Shown here in pieces: positions 17,666 to 26,824 of a stretch of DNA of 64,000 bases. The translations under genes were made by a program, and so were the position numbers. The stretch is taken from the NCBI GenBank assembly GCA_965228575.1, contig CBDDHW010000070.1, positions 1-64,000 of the forward strand, read 5' to 3'. Source of the DNA: UBA11612 sp965228575. Its GTDB lineage: Bacteria; Pseudomonadota; Alphaproteobacteria; Rhodospirillales; Rhodospirillaceae. The notes below the pieces were generated by a model. That model had not been told where the DNA came from. It ran no database searches and worked only from the letters and a program-made list of their open reading frames with translations. Every line of letters begins with the position of its first letter. Position 1 is the first letter of the stretch.

Positions 17666-18634
17666 TTAGGGCTCTGAAATCGTAAAGCGGTCATTTCGAA
17701 CCGGAAGCCTTCCATCGAAACTAAGAAATATCGGCTCGCCAGAGAGTGGGGGGCCATTTGATGCCAATTGCTGAGCGTGGACGTGAAGATGTGGTTCAAA
17801 TGATTGTCCAGAGTTACCCGCCTCAGCGATTTTCTGGCCTAAGGTCGTCACATCACCGGTTTCAACACGCAAACTATCTTTCTTGAAATGTGCAAGAACA
17901 ATCCCGATGCCTTGGCAATCGATCAGCACGTGATTGCCTTCGAGCCGTGACGTGTCGGGCTCGGGCACCGGCATATCGGGCATGCCGTCACTTGCGGTGA
18001 GCACTTTCCCTGCACAGGGCGCGTAAACGGGTTCACCGAAAATTTCATAGCGAGCAGGGTTTTGCGGTCGCCAACCGGGCGCGCGCAATCCCAAGCGCCC
18101 AAGTTTAATCAAATCTATGCCGTAGGATTGTCCGCGGTAAGCCCGCTGGCGAGGTGTTTTAGGATTAAGGGTCAGTAAATGACCGTTCACGGCGGCATTT
18201 GAACCACCGTTGGCGACCAGATAAGTGCCGGGACCCATGGGAAAGGCCAGATCAACCACCGGCCCACTTGGAACCAACCTTCCTACAATAGCACTCGTGA
18301 TTATTGACGTGCACCAGATTCCAAAGAGAGCAAGCGCAACCGATGAGATCCACGAGCGCCAATGTTGCGGAATAGCTGGTGAGCTGGGTATACGATCGCG
18401 CAGGACATGACTGGCAAAAGCAACCAGCCAAAATGCAAAATAGACAATAGGAGCCCACCATGGGGGAATAAGCCAAATGGGCACAAGATAAAGGGCGAGT
18501 AGAGCGAGGCCTGTTGCAAAAAACCTAACCCCATAGCTCATCAGGCTTTTTGCCGGCGTGAATGCAAACCATGCCAGAATCGCGAGAGGTAGTACGAGTT
18601 GAACTCCAAAGGCGTTGAATTCCAAGGCGCTCAC
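17666..18634 (-). CDS. M23-family metallopeptidase-like membrane protein, probably degenerate zinc site
   Basis: A 322-residue protein with about four transmembrane segments in residues 1-120 and a LytM/M23 domain outside. The HxH motif is present (PHLHVHA) and so is the preceding His (VLAHFKKD). The first ligand motif HxxxD appears as SYGID, so the usual His is replaced by Ser. Such relatives may be catalytically weak or serve only for binding peptidoglycan. It overlaps the DUF6544 gene stop-to-start by 4 bp (ATGA), so the two are co-translated. Confidence 0.8.
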   Translation of the reverse strand: MSALEFNAFGVQLVLPLAILAWFAFTPAKSLMSYGVRFFATGLALLALYLVPIWLIPPWWAPIVYFAFWLVAFASHVLRDRIPSSPAIPQHWRSWISSVALALFGIWCTSIITSAIVGRLVPSGPVVDLAFPMGPGTYLVANGGSNAAVNGHLLTLNPKTPRQRAYRGQSYGIDLIKLGRLGLRAPGWRPQNPARYEIFGEPVYAPCAGKVLTASDGMPDMPVPEPDTSRLEGNHVLIDCQGIGIVLAHFKKDSLRVETGDVTTLGQKIAEAGNSGQSFEPHLHVHAQQLASNGPPLSGEPIFLSFDGRLPVRNDRFTISEP

Positions 18635-19479
18635 GATGAATCCTTATTGTTTGGAAATCGGATTGAGGTAACTTCCGCCTTATAAAACGGGAAGTAATCT
18701 TTCGTACCAATATGATTGCCCCCCTCAACTCGCGTAGGCAGGCAATAGCCGTCGAAATTTCTGAACTCCGAAAGATCACCGCCGAAAGGCTGTTCGCAAA
18801 AAACCTTGTCTGGATTTTCATTACTCCAACGTTGGATTGAGACTCGGACGGGTTGGCCATCCTCAGTAATGAAAATATCTACGGCTTGTTTAAAGTCACC
18901 ATAAGAGATGATCGCCCGCGTACTGTTGGCGTCTAAATCTTCCCATCTTATAAAGGCACTCGGCAGTAGGCTCGCAGGTGCCCAAAAAACACCTTCAGAT
19001 ACGAGGCGGCCAAAAGCGGAGCGGTGATGGTCTATGTTTTTACCAACACGGACGATTGGAATAACACCGAACAACCAAAATCGAGTCCAGGAGCTTTGAG
19101 GTGTGATGCCATCCGACCCGCTGATCAGTCCTGCTTTGAGTTTCCAAACTAGCCCGTACGGCGGCGCGAGAATTTGCTGTGCCGACATTGGCTTATAGTT
19201 CGGCCTACTCTTATTGCCGAAACCCAATTCGCCGGTCATGTGAATCTCAACGGCGCGATGTAGAGGCGTACCTACACGAATAGTGTAGCGGAAGTAGCGC
19301 CGCGCGGGTTCTGGCAGCCCCTCAAGCATGTCTGTATCAAATGTGTGGTCTGTCGCGCGATCGCTTGCAACTAAAGTTCTCCATGCGCGGGTATCGGCTC
19401 TGCGGTCCAGAGCCCGCCACCCAACAAGGATCAATATGCCAATCGATATAACAATGAGTGTCGCAATTAGCCAGGTCAT
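18631..19479 (-). CDS. DUF6544 family membrane-anchored protein
   Basis: A 282-residue protein with one N-terminal transmembrane helix (residues 3-22) and the DUF6544 pattern LPEPARRYFRYTI followed by a lipid-carrier-like beta-rich domain ending in the block DGYCLPTRVEGG. The family has no known function. It is the first gene of a two-gene operon with the M23-like protein, which suggests a cell-envelope role. Confidence 0.8.
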   Translation of the reverse strand: MTWLIATLIVISIGILILVGWRALDRRADTRAWRTLVASDRATDHTFDTDMLEGLPEPARRYFRYTIRVGTPLHRAVEIHMTGELGFGNKSRPNYKPMSAQQILAPPYGLVWKLKAGLISGSDGITPQSSWTRFWLFGVIPIVRVGKNIDHHRSAFGRLVSEGVFWAPASLLPSAFIRWEDLDANSTRAIISYGDFKQAVDIFITEDGQPVRVSIQRWSNENPDKVFCEQPFGGDLSEFRNFDGYCLPTRVEGGNHIGTKDYFPFYKAEVTSIRFPNNKDSS

Positions 19480-19601
19480 TGAACTAAATTAAGGACTCTT
19501 GTGCATGGTGTGCAAAATAGATTTGTGCGTTGTTCTTTTTTTCAAACAGCGTGATTCTGATCTAGGTATTTGACCCGATTGCGCCACAACTCTTCAATGC
19601 A

Positions 19602-20012
19602 TTATTGTAGAGAACGTTCTTCGTATATTTCCGGAAGCGTATTGATGCATATCGGCACTAGCGTCCTGCACAAAATAGTATCTGTATTGTTGCCAGTTTG
19701 GACGAGGCCCATACGGTCCAACAAATCGGGGAATTCTAAATGCAGAAGCGTGGGGTTGGCATCCGGCAGAGCCTTAGTCCATTCGGTTCGTACACGAAGC
19801 GCGAGTCCGCGGTTCTTTAACCTACGTTCGTTCGTGTCGTAGTACTCGGATCGAAGACGGCGTGTATATTGGTCGCTCGCAGCCCTGGTTTCGATGATAG
19901 GGTCAGCAAAGATTCGCCGAAGGATCTTTGAAGGTCCGGTGAGCTTTAATTCGGTTTCTGTGGCGACACCCTTGGCTGGCGGCCTTCTTGCATCGTTATG
20001 CGAAAAATTCAT
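19602..20012 (-). pseudogene. truncated CYTH-domain protein (triphosphatase-like)
   Basis: The N-terminal part has the CYTH signature ETELKL (ExExK) and the matching strand RSEYYDTNERRLKNRGLALRVR. After about residue 85 the similarity stops and the frame runs into the recombinase fragment. A complete CYTH domain has about 180-200 residues and often a CHAD domain after it, so at least half is missing. The first Met of the domain-proximal region is at 20012; a longer frame begins at 20048. Confidence 0.75.
19606..19720 (-). pseudogene. fragment of a second serine recombinase
   Basis: On the minus strand one frame reads NWQQYRYYFVQDASADMHQY before a stop soon after. This aligns with NGQRYKYYFVQDAGADVDQP of the recombinase at 11757-13286, and the DNA also matches (19655-19710 against 12298-12355). 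Only this segment remains. It is the scar of another recombinase-bearing element. Confidence 0.75.
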
Positions 20013-20155
20013 TTTGGCTTGGTGACCGATTCCACAAGCGAACTGCATCGTAGTCCCACTCGCACAACAATAAATTGATACTTGTCAATCTTTCGCCGAA
20101 TAAAACTCATCTCTTAAGGTGCTGAGTCAGAGCGATAAGCACATTAGCCTGAGCT

Positions 20156-21763
20156 CTAATCAGCTGAGATGGCTGTTTTCCTGAAAAGCGCAATATCATC
20201 GCTCTTTCGCATGTGATGTACTATTCGCCACACATGATAGGCGGAACGGTACAGCCAGCGGATGCTGTCCAACCGGTCTCCGGTTTGCTCTGGATCAATC
20301 TGTCCGTTCGCCGCTTGGACGATAAGCTGACGCCGGTACGACTGGCGCTGGCGGCTCAAGAGATCGCGGAGGCGATCAAGATAGTGTTCCTCATCTTCTG
20401 TATACGGATGGTCGCCAAGCTTATTAAGTGTGCCCTCAAAAACACTAGCCAGCCTCTGGAGACGTTTGTCGTGTCTGCGCACTCTTAACGGAGTTGAATT
20501 CACACACCGGACATGGAGGCGGGTGAGATGGTCGATGGCATGAACTGTCGAAACATGTCGCGGGTGAATATTCGCTTGATGCGGCTCGGTCTTTACGTGT
20601 GACAGAAAATATTTGGCATCGTTCAGGGCATTTTTGATTTCGTTCAGACGCTGTTGTTCGGCATCGTCTCTCAACTCAGGGTCAAGCAAATCATTCAGTG
20701 TTGCAAAAAGACTCGCTGCAATGTCTCGCGCCGTTGCAGATGCCGCGTCGATAGCGGCGGGAGCGTCATCCATCAGCTTTTCGTCAAGCAACCGGGTGAG
20801 TTTTGAGCCTCGCTCGGGAACTAGTCGGGTGATAAGCACCGCAAACTGTTTGGCAAAAAACAGGGCTACGATGACGCCGACGACATTGAAAGCTGTGTGA
20901 AATGCCACTAAGGCCACCTGCGCATCGCCTGTTTCTCCACCGATCAAAAGCGGTGCCACAAAATCCGTATAAGAGGCCACCAAGGTAAACGCCATCACGC
21001 CGGTCATGATGTTATAGATCACATGAGCGTATCCGGTTTGACGCATGGGCGTGGAACCGCCGATGGTTGCGAGGTACGCCGTAAACGTCGTGCCCACATC
21101 CATACCAATGATCATGGCCGCCGCTTGGGGGAAGGACACAGCACCCGAGGAGAGGGCCACCATGGCCGTGGCAACACCCGCACTCGAAGATTGGGTCACC
21201 AAGGTGATGGCGATTCCGATCAGCACGAGCTGCAAACGGCCGAACAAGCTATCGCCTGGAAAAATTTCTGGCGTAACATGACCTTCGAACGCGGCCATGC
21301 CCTGCTGCATGGCGTCTATGCCGATGAACAAAAGACTAAAGCCTGCCAGGGCCCATCCCAGGGGTCGGATCTGCCCGCGTCCAAACATTTTTAAGAGTGC
21401 ACCAAGCAGGACGACGGGAAGGACCATGACTCCAATATCGAGCTTAAAACCGATCACGGCCACCAGCCACCCGGTCATAGTCGTGCCGATGTTTGCGCCA
21501 AAGATCACGCCTAGTGCTTGGGGGAAGGTCATCAAGCCTGCGCCAACAAACCCAATGGCGGTCACCGTCGTTGCGCTGGATGATTGAATGACGGCAGTGG
21601 TCACTGCGCCCGCTGCAGCACCAGAGACGGTGTTGGTGGTGAATCTGGCCAGTACTCGGCGAAGAGATTGGCCAGCCAGCTCCTTTAACCCCTCGGTCAT
21701 GATCATCATGCCGAGCAGGAACAGGCCTAACCCGCCCACAGTTAGAAGGATGTCAGGAATCAC
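20156..21763 (-). CDS. Na+/phosphate cotransporter with PhoU-like C-terminal domain
   Basis: A 535-residue NptA/PhoU-type transporter. Two inverted membrane repeats each carry the QSSS motif (AVIQSSSATTVT near 62 and VTQSSSAGVATA near 192), the signature of this family. From about residue 330 a helical PhoU-like cytoplasmic domain follows. It imports inorganic phosphate with sodium, or may export it. It lies at the downstream end of a leftward gene run that includes a phosphorylase needing phosphate, a link that is suggestive only. Confidence 0.92.
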   Translation of the reverse strand: MIPDILLTVGGLGLFLLGMMIMTEGLKELAGQSLRRVLARFTTNTVSGAAAGAVTTAVIQSSSATTVTAIGFVGAGLMTFPQALGVIFGANIGTTMTGWLVAVIGFKLDIGVMVLPVVLLGALLKMFGRGQIRPLGWALAGFSLLFIGIDAMQQGMAAFEGHVTPEIFPGDSLFGRLQLVLIGIAITLVTQSSSAGVATAMVALSSGAVSFPQAAAMIIGMDVGTTFTAYLATIGGSTPMRQTGYAHVIYNIMTGVMAFTLVASYTDFVAPLLIGGETGDAQVALVAFHTAFNVVGVIVALFFAKQFAVLITRLVPERGSKLTRLLDEKLMDDAPAAIDAASATARDIAASLFATLNDLLDPELRDDAEQQRLNEIKNALNDAKYFLSHVKTEPHQANIHPRHVSTVHAIDHLTRLHVRCVNSTPLRVRRHDKRLQRLASVFEGTLNKLGDHPYTEDEEHYLDRLRDLLSRQRQSYRRQLIVQAANGQIDPEQTGDRLDSIRWLYRSAYHVWRIVHHMRKSDDIALFRKTAISAD

Positions 21764-22037
21764 GGCGCACCTTACGGACTTATGTCACAAACCATCACAA
21801 TCTAGCAGAACTTAAACTTGTGATCCCTTGAGCCAAGTCAAAAGGGTTTGCTCAAGGATTGAATCCTCTTGCTTGCAACTTTTTGGTCAGCTCTTTTGAT
21901 GATATGGGTGCTTCAATAAGCCTCTTTGCTTTGGAAATGCGACTGATCGAATATGATTGGATGCACTGCGCATGAAACATCACGGCTCCGCCCAGCGGCT
22001 GACCTGATGGCGTTCAGCCTAGTGGGCATGGATGGGA

Positions 22038-22811
22038 TCAGTCCGCACGGAATTCAGCCCACAAGGGAACGTGGTCTGAACTTTTTACATACGGAAGCGG
22101 GTGTGCGTTCACGAGTCGGAGCCCTCTGAAGAAGATGTGATCTAGGACCTGATTGAAATGGCGCAGTCGAGGAAATTCTGCACCCACGCGGACCAAGCGC
22201 GCCTCTCGCATCGCGCCCATGAGTGTATGTCTCCGCGCCGCAGACCACGTATTAAAGTCCCCTGCAACGATACATGGTCCATCGTGTTCAATTGTCGGCT
22301 CCAAGATTTGCTCTACCTGATGCGAAAATTTTGACAATGTCACGAAATTGAGTGCGTGCACGTTTACAACCAGCAGAGTTTCTTCGGCAAACGGATAGAG
22401 CGTTTGCAAGGCGGCCTTCGGTGTTCGTATAATTGGCTCGGTTCCATGTGAGCGGATCATAGAGCTCACAAGAGAGCTCACGCGGCTACCAGTTTTGGGA
22501 CCGGTCGTTATCCGGCCGTCCGCATTTGATAAGGTCTCTGCCATTGTCCATTCCATCCCGCTGGTGAGATGAAAGGGGTGGGCGAGGCCGTGATGTACCA
22601 CTGCCTCCTGCAAGAGGACCAATTCGGCATTCGCTAAAAGTGTTTCTAGGTCGAGTAACCAACCGCGCCGTCTAGCCTTGAAGATGTTCCAATTTATCAT
22701 CCGAATGGATGAGCCGAAGTCTTCAGATGAAGGCTGGCCGAGGACAAGTGGGGCGTTCGCTTCTGGTAAGGCGCGAAATCGGATGGGTGGCTTTTCTGTC
22801 GTAGGAATCAT
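22038..22811 (-). CDS. endonuclease/exonuclease/phosphatase (EEP) family hydrolase
   Basis: A 257-residue protein with the EEP pattern: INWNIFKA, LLQEAV, NVHALNF, VAGDFNTW, LDHIFF and SSDHVPLW, covering the metal and catalytic residues (Asn, Glu, Asp-x-Asn, Asp-His). Substrates of the family range from DNA to phospholipids. It starts 4 bp after cardiolipin synthase ends, a neighbour often seen with EEP proteins of this type, so a lipid-related substrate is possible. No signal peptide is visible. Confidence 0.88.
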   Translation of the reverse strand: MIPTTEKPPIRFRALPEANAPLVLGQPSSEDFGSSIRMINWNIFKARRRGWLLDLETLLANAELVLLQEAVVHHGLAHPFHLTSGMEWTMAETLSNADGRITTGPKTGSRVSSLVSSMIRSHGTEPIIRTPKAALQTLYPFAEETLLVVNVHALNFVTLSKFSHQVEQILEPTIEHDGPCIVAGDFNTWSAARRHTLMGAMREARLVRVGAEFPRLRHFNQVLDHIFFRGLRLVNAHPLPYVKSSDHVPLWAEFRAD

Positions 22812-22815
22812 TTTT

Positions 22816-24243
22816 CTAAAGGTATGGCGCGGTAAGTTTAACCAAGGCGTTTCGAAATCGGGCCAGCATCGGCGCGGTTTTCAATTCGACAAGAGTTACG
22901 TTTTTCGCGCTAGCTTTTTTCTGAGAGAAATAAGCCGTCAAATCGGCGGCCAGGGCCGGATCGTAGCATTCTAGATTTGCTTCAAAGTTTAGCCGCAGAC
23001 TCCGTTGATCCCAATTTGCTGATCCCACCAGAGACCACACGTCATCTACAACAAAAATTTTACTGTGATCGAATGGCGGTGGACTCCTATAGATTTTTAC
23101 ACCGTGCTCTATCAACACCTCGAATTTCGCCAGCATCGCCCATCCAATATATATATGATCACTGCGTTCGGGTACGATCACTTCCACGTTAACGCCGCGT
23201 AGTGCGGCGACCATCAAGGCGCTTGACAATTTTTCGTTTGGCAAGAAATAAGGCGTCATGATCCGAACAGTTTTTTGCGCGAGCGCAAGACCACCCAATA
23301 TAGCCCACTGCAACTTTTCAAAATCGTCATCTGGTCCATCTGGAATGAAGCGGGCTGAAACAGATCCATTCCCCCCGGGTGTCGCATTTTTTTGCCATTT
23401 GGGGAGAGCGATCTCTTCCTGAGATGCAAACAGCCAATCTTCTTCCAGGACCTGACTCAATTGATCAAGAACCGGTCCTGTGACGCGAAAGTGGATATCT
23501 TGAACCGGTTTTTTCGGTTTATTACGGACCATATTGCTGCCGCAGATATTCATTCCCCCGGTAAAACCAACGCGCCCATCAACGAGCAAAATTTTGCGGT
23601 GATTTCTTAGATTCAAAAAGGGTAAGTATCTTAGTTTACCCGGCATAAAGCGTACCGCACGGATCCCTCTTTTTCTAAGTTCGCGATCCACGGGACGGAA
23701 CGAATTCCATAATCCGACGTCATCGACGATAACGCGAACTTGTACACTCCGCTTCTGAGCGTCTTCCAGCGCCCTTACAAATTGCTCACCGACATTATCG
23801 AGGTTAAAAATGTATGCCGAGAGCGCGATGGAGTCTGTGGCTTTGTTTATAGCGTCCAGCATGGCGGGATAGGCGGCGTCACCATCAACCAATTTTTCAA
23901 CGCTATTCCCCGCGACAAACGGTGCGTTATGGATCGCGTAGGCAAACCGGCGAATATCTCTCTCATAAATGGAAAGCTCTTTGTGTTGGTTTGAAGTTGA
24001 GCTGCCGAGCTCCGGTAGGTCCGGGTGTTCACTTCCGCGCAACTTCCTAGCTTTGCGTGCGATCCGATTTATGCCAAGCAGCCAGTAAAGGGTTGCGCCG
24101 ACGAAAGGGGAAAGCAATACCAGCGCGATCCAACCAACGGCGACGGACTCTGAGCGTTTAGTAAAGAGGATATGCGCGCATAGGGGCAGCGCGACAGCAA
24201 AATGGATAATAGTTACGATCGAAATTTCGCTGGTAAAAGTCAT
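22816..24243 (-). CDS. cls: cardiolipin synthase
   Basis: A 475-residue phospholipase D-type cardiolipin synthase with two N-terminal membrane helices (IIHFAVALPLCAHILF, IALVLLSPFVGATLYWLLG) and two HKD motifs: HRKILLVDGRVGFTGGMN and HSKIFVVDDVWSLVGSAN. It condenses phosphatidylglycerol into cardiolipin at the inner membrane. The ATG at 24243 is preferred because AAAGGA lies 8 nt before it; the frame opens 13 codons earlier. Confidence 0.94.
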   Translation of the reverse strand: MTFTSEISIVTIIHFAVALPLCAHILFTKRSESVAVGWIALVLLSPFVGATLYWLLGINRIARKARKLRGSEHPDLPELGSSTSNQHKELSIYERDIRRFAYAIHNAPFVAGNSVEKLVDGDAAYPAMLDAINKATDSIALSAYIFNLDNVGEQFVRALEDAQKRSVQVRVIVDDVGLWNSFRPVDRELRKRGIRAVRFMPGKLRYLPFLNLRNHRKILLVDGRVGFTGGMNICGSNMVRNKPKKPVQDIHFRVTGPVLDQLSQVLEEDWLFASQEEIALPKWQKNATPGGNGSVSARFIPDGPDDDFEKLQWAILGGLALAQKTVRIMTPYFLPNEKLSSALMVAALRGVNVEVIVPERSDHIYIGWAMLAKFEVLIEHGVKIYRSPPPFDHSKIFVVDDVWSLVGSANWDQRSLRLNFEANLECYDPALAADLTAYFSQKKASAKNVTLVELKTAPMLARFRNALVKLTAPYL

Positions 24244-24331
24244 TACGTCTGTCCTTTCAACGCAATTTCGCGCTATTCGCAACTAGGAATTAACAAGGGC
24301 CCTCTTTTGGAATTTTAATCGCATAGGCGAC

Positions 24332-25921
24332 TTAGGGCTTCAAAAGCTTGCGTATGCGGCGCAACACAGATCTCCGCGCCCGGTCGGTTTTGAGTTTGTC
24401 TAGATGATCACGTAGCTCCAGCGTCGTTTGGGCGTATTCATTGTGCCAATCGCTGGTTGCGGCTTCCGAGATATTGACAGGAGCCTTTACCCGTCGTGTT
24501 CGTGGACCCTTGGCGGTTAGGTGCTCGGTTTGTCCAATACTGGGCAGGTGTATGCGCTGGTGTTCAAACCCGATTTTCTGCAAGTGTTCAAACAGCCCTT
24601 CTCGCGCATCCTCCTCTCCGTGCGTCAGGTAAATTCCTTGGCGCACTGGAAGGCGCTCATTCACCCAAGCGACAAGTCCGGTTTGATCCGCGTGCCCCGA
24701 ATAGTCTTCCAATTTCCGTATTCTTGCGGCGACGGTTATCTCTTCGCCGTGGATACGAACCATTTTCGCTCCGGTTGAAAGCAACCGCCCAAGCGTGCCT
24801 GGCGCTTGATATCCCGTCAAAATGACCGTCGTGCCGCTGCGGCACAGGTTGTTCTTTAGGTGATGACGAATACGTCCGGCATCACACATGCCGGATCCAG
24901 CCATAATCACCGCACCGCTACTCAGTCGGGCGAGACCCTTGCTGTCTTCGACATCTTCAACATATTTGATATTTGATCTCATAAATGGATGTGTGTGTTC
25001 GCGGCCCAACATTTCCTCTAGATGTTTGGTGAACACAGCGGTTGTTTTCGTTGCAAGGGGCGAGTCCACAAATATTGGCAAGACCGGCAACTTCTTGGCG
25101 TCAAAAAGGGCATCTAAGTCGGCAAGAATCTCCTGGGTTCGCTCGATGGCGAAGGCGGGAATCAGAATAATTCCCCCGGCCTTGAGTCCGGCTAAAATTT
25201 CGTCTCGCAAAATACGCTGCCGTTGGATAGCGGTTCGGTCTTTGCGAACTCGACTTCCATAGGTGGACTCGACAAAGAGGTAGTCAATATCCGATGGACC
25301 TTGTGGTTTACCTTGCAGCGCCTTGCGTCCTGGTCCGACATCTCCTGAGAATAACAATTTTAAAGCCTTGGGATTGTCAGCATCACCTTTGTCGCTCACA
25401 TGCAACTCTACAGATGCGGCCCCAAGAATATGGCCGGCGTCCCAATATCTAACGCGCATGCCCGGTGCGACATCGACCCACTTATTTAAGGGTTTTTGAA
25501 CAACGTGCTTCAGAGATGTTTCGGCATCGGCGCGTGTGTAGATGGGTTCGACCTGAGGCTTACCGCGCCGTCGATTGCGGCGATTAAGTCGCTGTACCTC
25601 CATCTCTTGAATGTAGCCGGAATCTGGAAGAACACATGTAAGAAGGTCAGCCGTAGGCGGCGTCCCCATGATAGATCCGTGAAATCCCGCTTTGACCAAT
25701 TTAGGGACGAGACCGCAATGGTCTATATGGGCATGGGTGAGAATCGTTGCGTTAATCTGCGCCGGGGTAAATGCAAAGGGACCGTAATTGAGTTCTTTGA
25801 CAGTTTTTGTGCCTTGAAACATTCCACAGTCGATTAAAATCCGTGCTTGAGACGAACTAATTTCGTAGCAAGATCCAGTTACGATTCCGCATGCGCCATG
25901 GAAGGTAACTTCTATCGCCAT
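24332..25921 (-). CDS. metallo-beta-lactamase/beta-CASP RNA-processing-type hydrolase
   Basis: A 529-residue protein with metal site THAHIDHCG near residue 65, a further His at AGHILGA, a beta-CASP domain in the middle and a C-terminal RMMBL segment (YSGHADQTGL, THGEEDA). This is the bacterial YsgA/CPSF73-like group, which cleaves RNA. It overlaps the end of the PRPP synthetase-like gene by 10 bp. A C-terminal stretch of about 70 charged residues is extra. The role in this gene set is not known. Confidence 0.93.
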   Translation of the reverse strand: MAIEVTFHGACGIVTGSCYEISSSQARILIDCGMFQGTKTVKELNYGPFAFTPAQINATILTHAHIDHCGLVPKLVKAGFHGSIMGTPPTADLLTCVLPDSGYIQEMEVQRLNRRNRRRGKPQVEPIYTRADAETSLKHVVQKPLNKWVDVAPGMRVRYWDAGHILGAASVELHVSDKGDADNPKALKLLFSGDVGPGRKALQGKPQGPSDIDYLFVESTYGSRVRKDRTAIQRQRILRDEILAGLKAGGIILIPAFAIERTQEILADLDALFDAKKLPVLPIFVDSPLATKTTAVFTKHLEEMLGREHTHPFMRSNIKYVEDVEDSKGLARLSSGAVIMAGSGMCDAGRIRHHLKNNLCRSGTTVILTGYQAPGTLGRLLSTGAKMVRIHGEEITVAARIRKLEDYSGHADQTGLVAWVNERLPVRQGIYLTHGEEDAREGLFEHLQKIGFEHQRIHLPSIGQTEHLTAKGPRTRRVKAPVNISEAATSDWHNEYAQTTLELRDHLDKLKTDRARRSVLRRIRKLLKP

Positions 25922-26805
25922 GTTTGCAGGCCTTCGGCGATAATGGGAGTAAGTGAAATGGCATTGCTGGGATGTTTAACGCTATCGCAAGACATAAGTT
26001 GAGCGACTCCCGCCGCCGTCATCGCGCGCATCGCATCATCATTAAATAACGCATGCGTTGCAAATACACTGATGTGTGCTGCGCCAGCCTTGCCGAGTTC
26101 ATGACACAAAGTCGTAATTGTCCCGCCAGAGCTAATGACGTCATCTACAATGATCACATGCTTGCCGTTTAAACTTGTGCCGTCCGGCAACTCGATTTTG
26201 ACTTGGTGATCGCCGAGGCGGACCTTCGCCGCAGTCAACCAGTGAGCGTCTAGTGGGTCTGCAACCGCACTTACAATTGCACTGGATTCTATATCCGGCC
26301 CCACGAAGACCGCATCTTGATCCAAACCTTGGTCTTGGATGAACGTCGATATTGCTGGCGCGGCCGTCAAGCACAGACTCGGTTTGCTACAAAAAACGTC
26401 GCTGAGGTTGGGCGTGCGATGCAAATGTGGATCAATCGATACGAACGCATCGAAATGCGCTGTAAGCAACCGTCCAACAATTCTTTGACTCACGGCTTCA
26501 CCAGGCCGAAACGCAATATCCTGCCTCATATACGGTAGATATGGGCAGATAAACGTGATCTGCGTTGCGCCCTGGTCGCGCAGGGCACTCGCGGAGAAAA
26601 TGACTTCAATGAGCTTGGCGTTTGGTTGATTAAGGGAGCGTAGAACAGCCGGTCGTGCCGAATGGCATTCAATTCGAATCTGACTTTCGCCATCTGGAAA
26701 GGTGTGAGACTCGACGATTTGATGCTCAATGCCCAGTGCGTGCGCAAGTGCTATTGCCTGCATTTCTGAGTCTCTGAATCCAATAATTTTGTCCGGCATA
26801 TGCAT
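25912..26805 (-). CDS. ribose-phosphate pyrophosphokinase-like protein
   Basis: A 297-residue PRPP synthetase homologue with the PRPP-binding loop VIIVDDVISSGGT, the PDGES segment and SIDPHLHR as in the ATP region. It is a little shorter than housekeeping Prs and lacks several of its conserved blocks, so it is probably a second, specialised copy. It lies 19 bp after a thymidine/AMP phosphorylase, the same pairing found in other proteobacteria, and may turn ribose 5-phosphate into PRPP or handle a phosphoribosyl product of the phosphorylase. Confidence 0.88.
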   Translation of the reverse strand: MHMPDKIIGFRDSEMQAIALAHALGIEHQIVESHTFPDGESQIRIECHSARPAVLRSLNQPNAKLIEVIFSASALRDQGATQITFICPYLPYMRQDIAFRPGEAVSQRIVGRLLTAHFDAFVSIDPHLHRTPNLSDVFCSKPSLCLTAAPAISTFIQDQGLDQDAVFVGPDIESSAIVSAVADPLDAHWLTAAKVRLGDHQVKIELPDGTSLNGKHVIIVDDVISSGGTITTLCHELGKAGAAHISVFATHALFNDDAMRAMTAAGVAQLMSCDSVKHPSNAISLTPIIAEGLQTWR

Positions 26806-26824
26806 AGCTTAAGTCCAACGTTCT

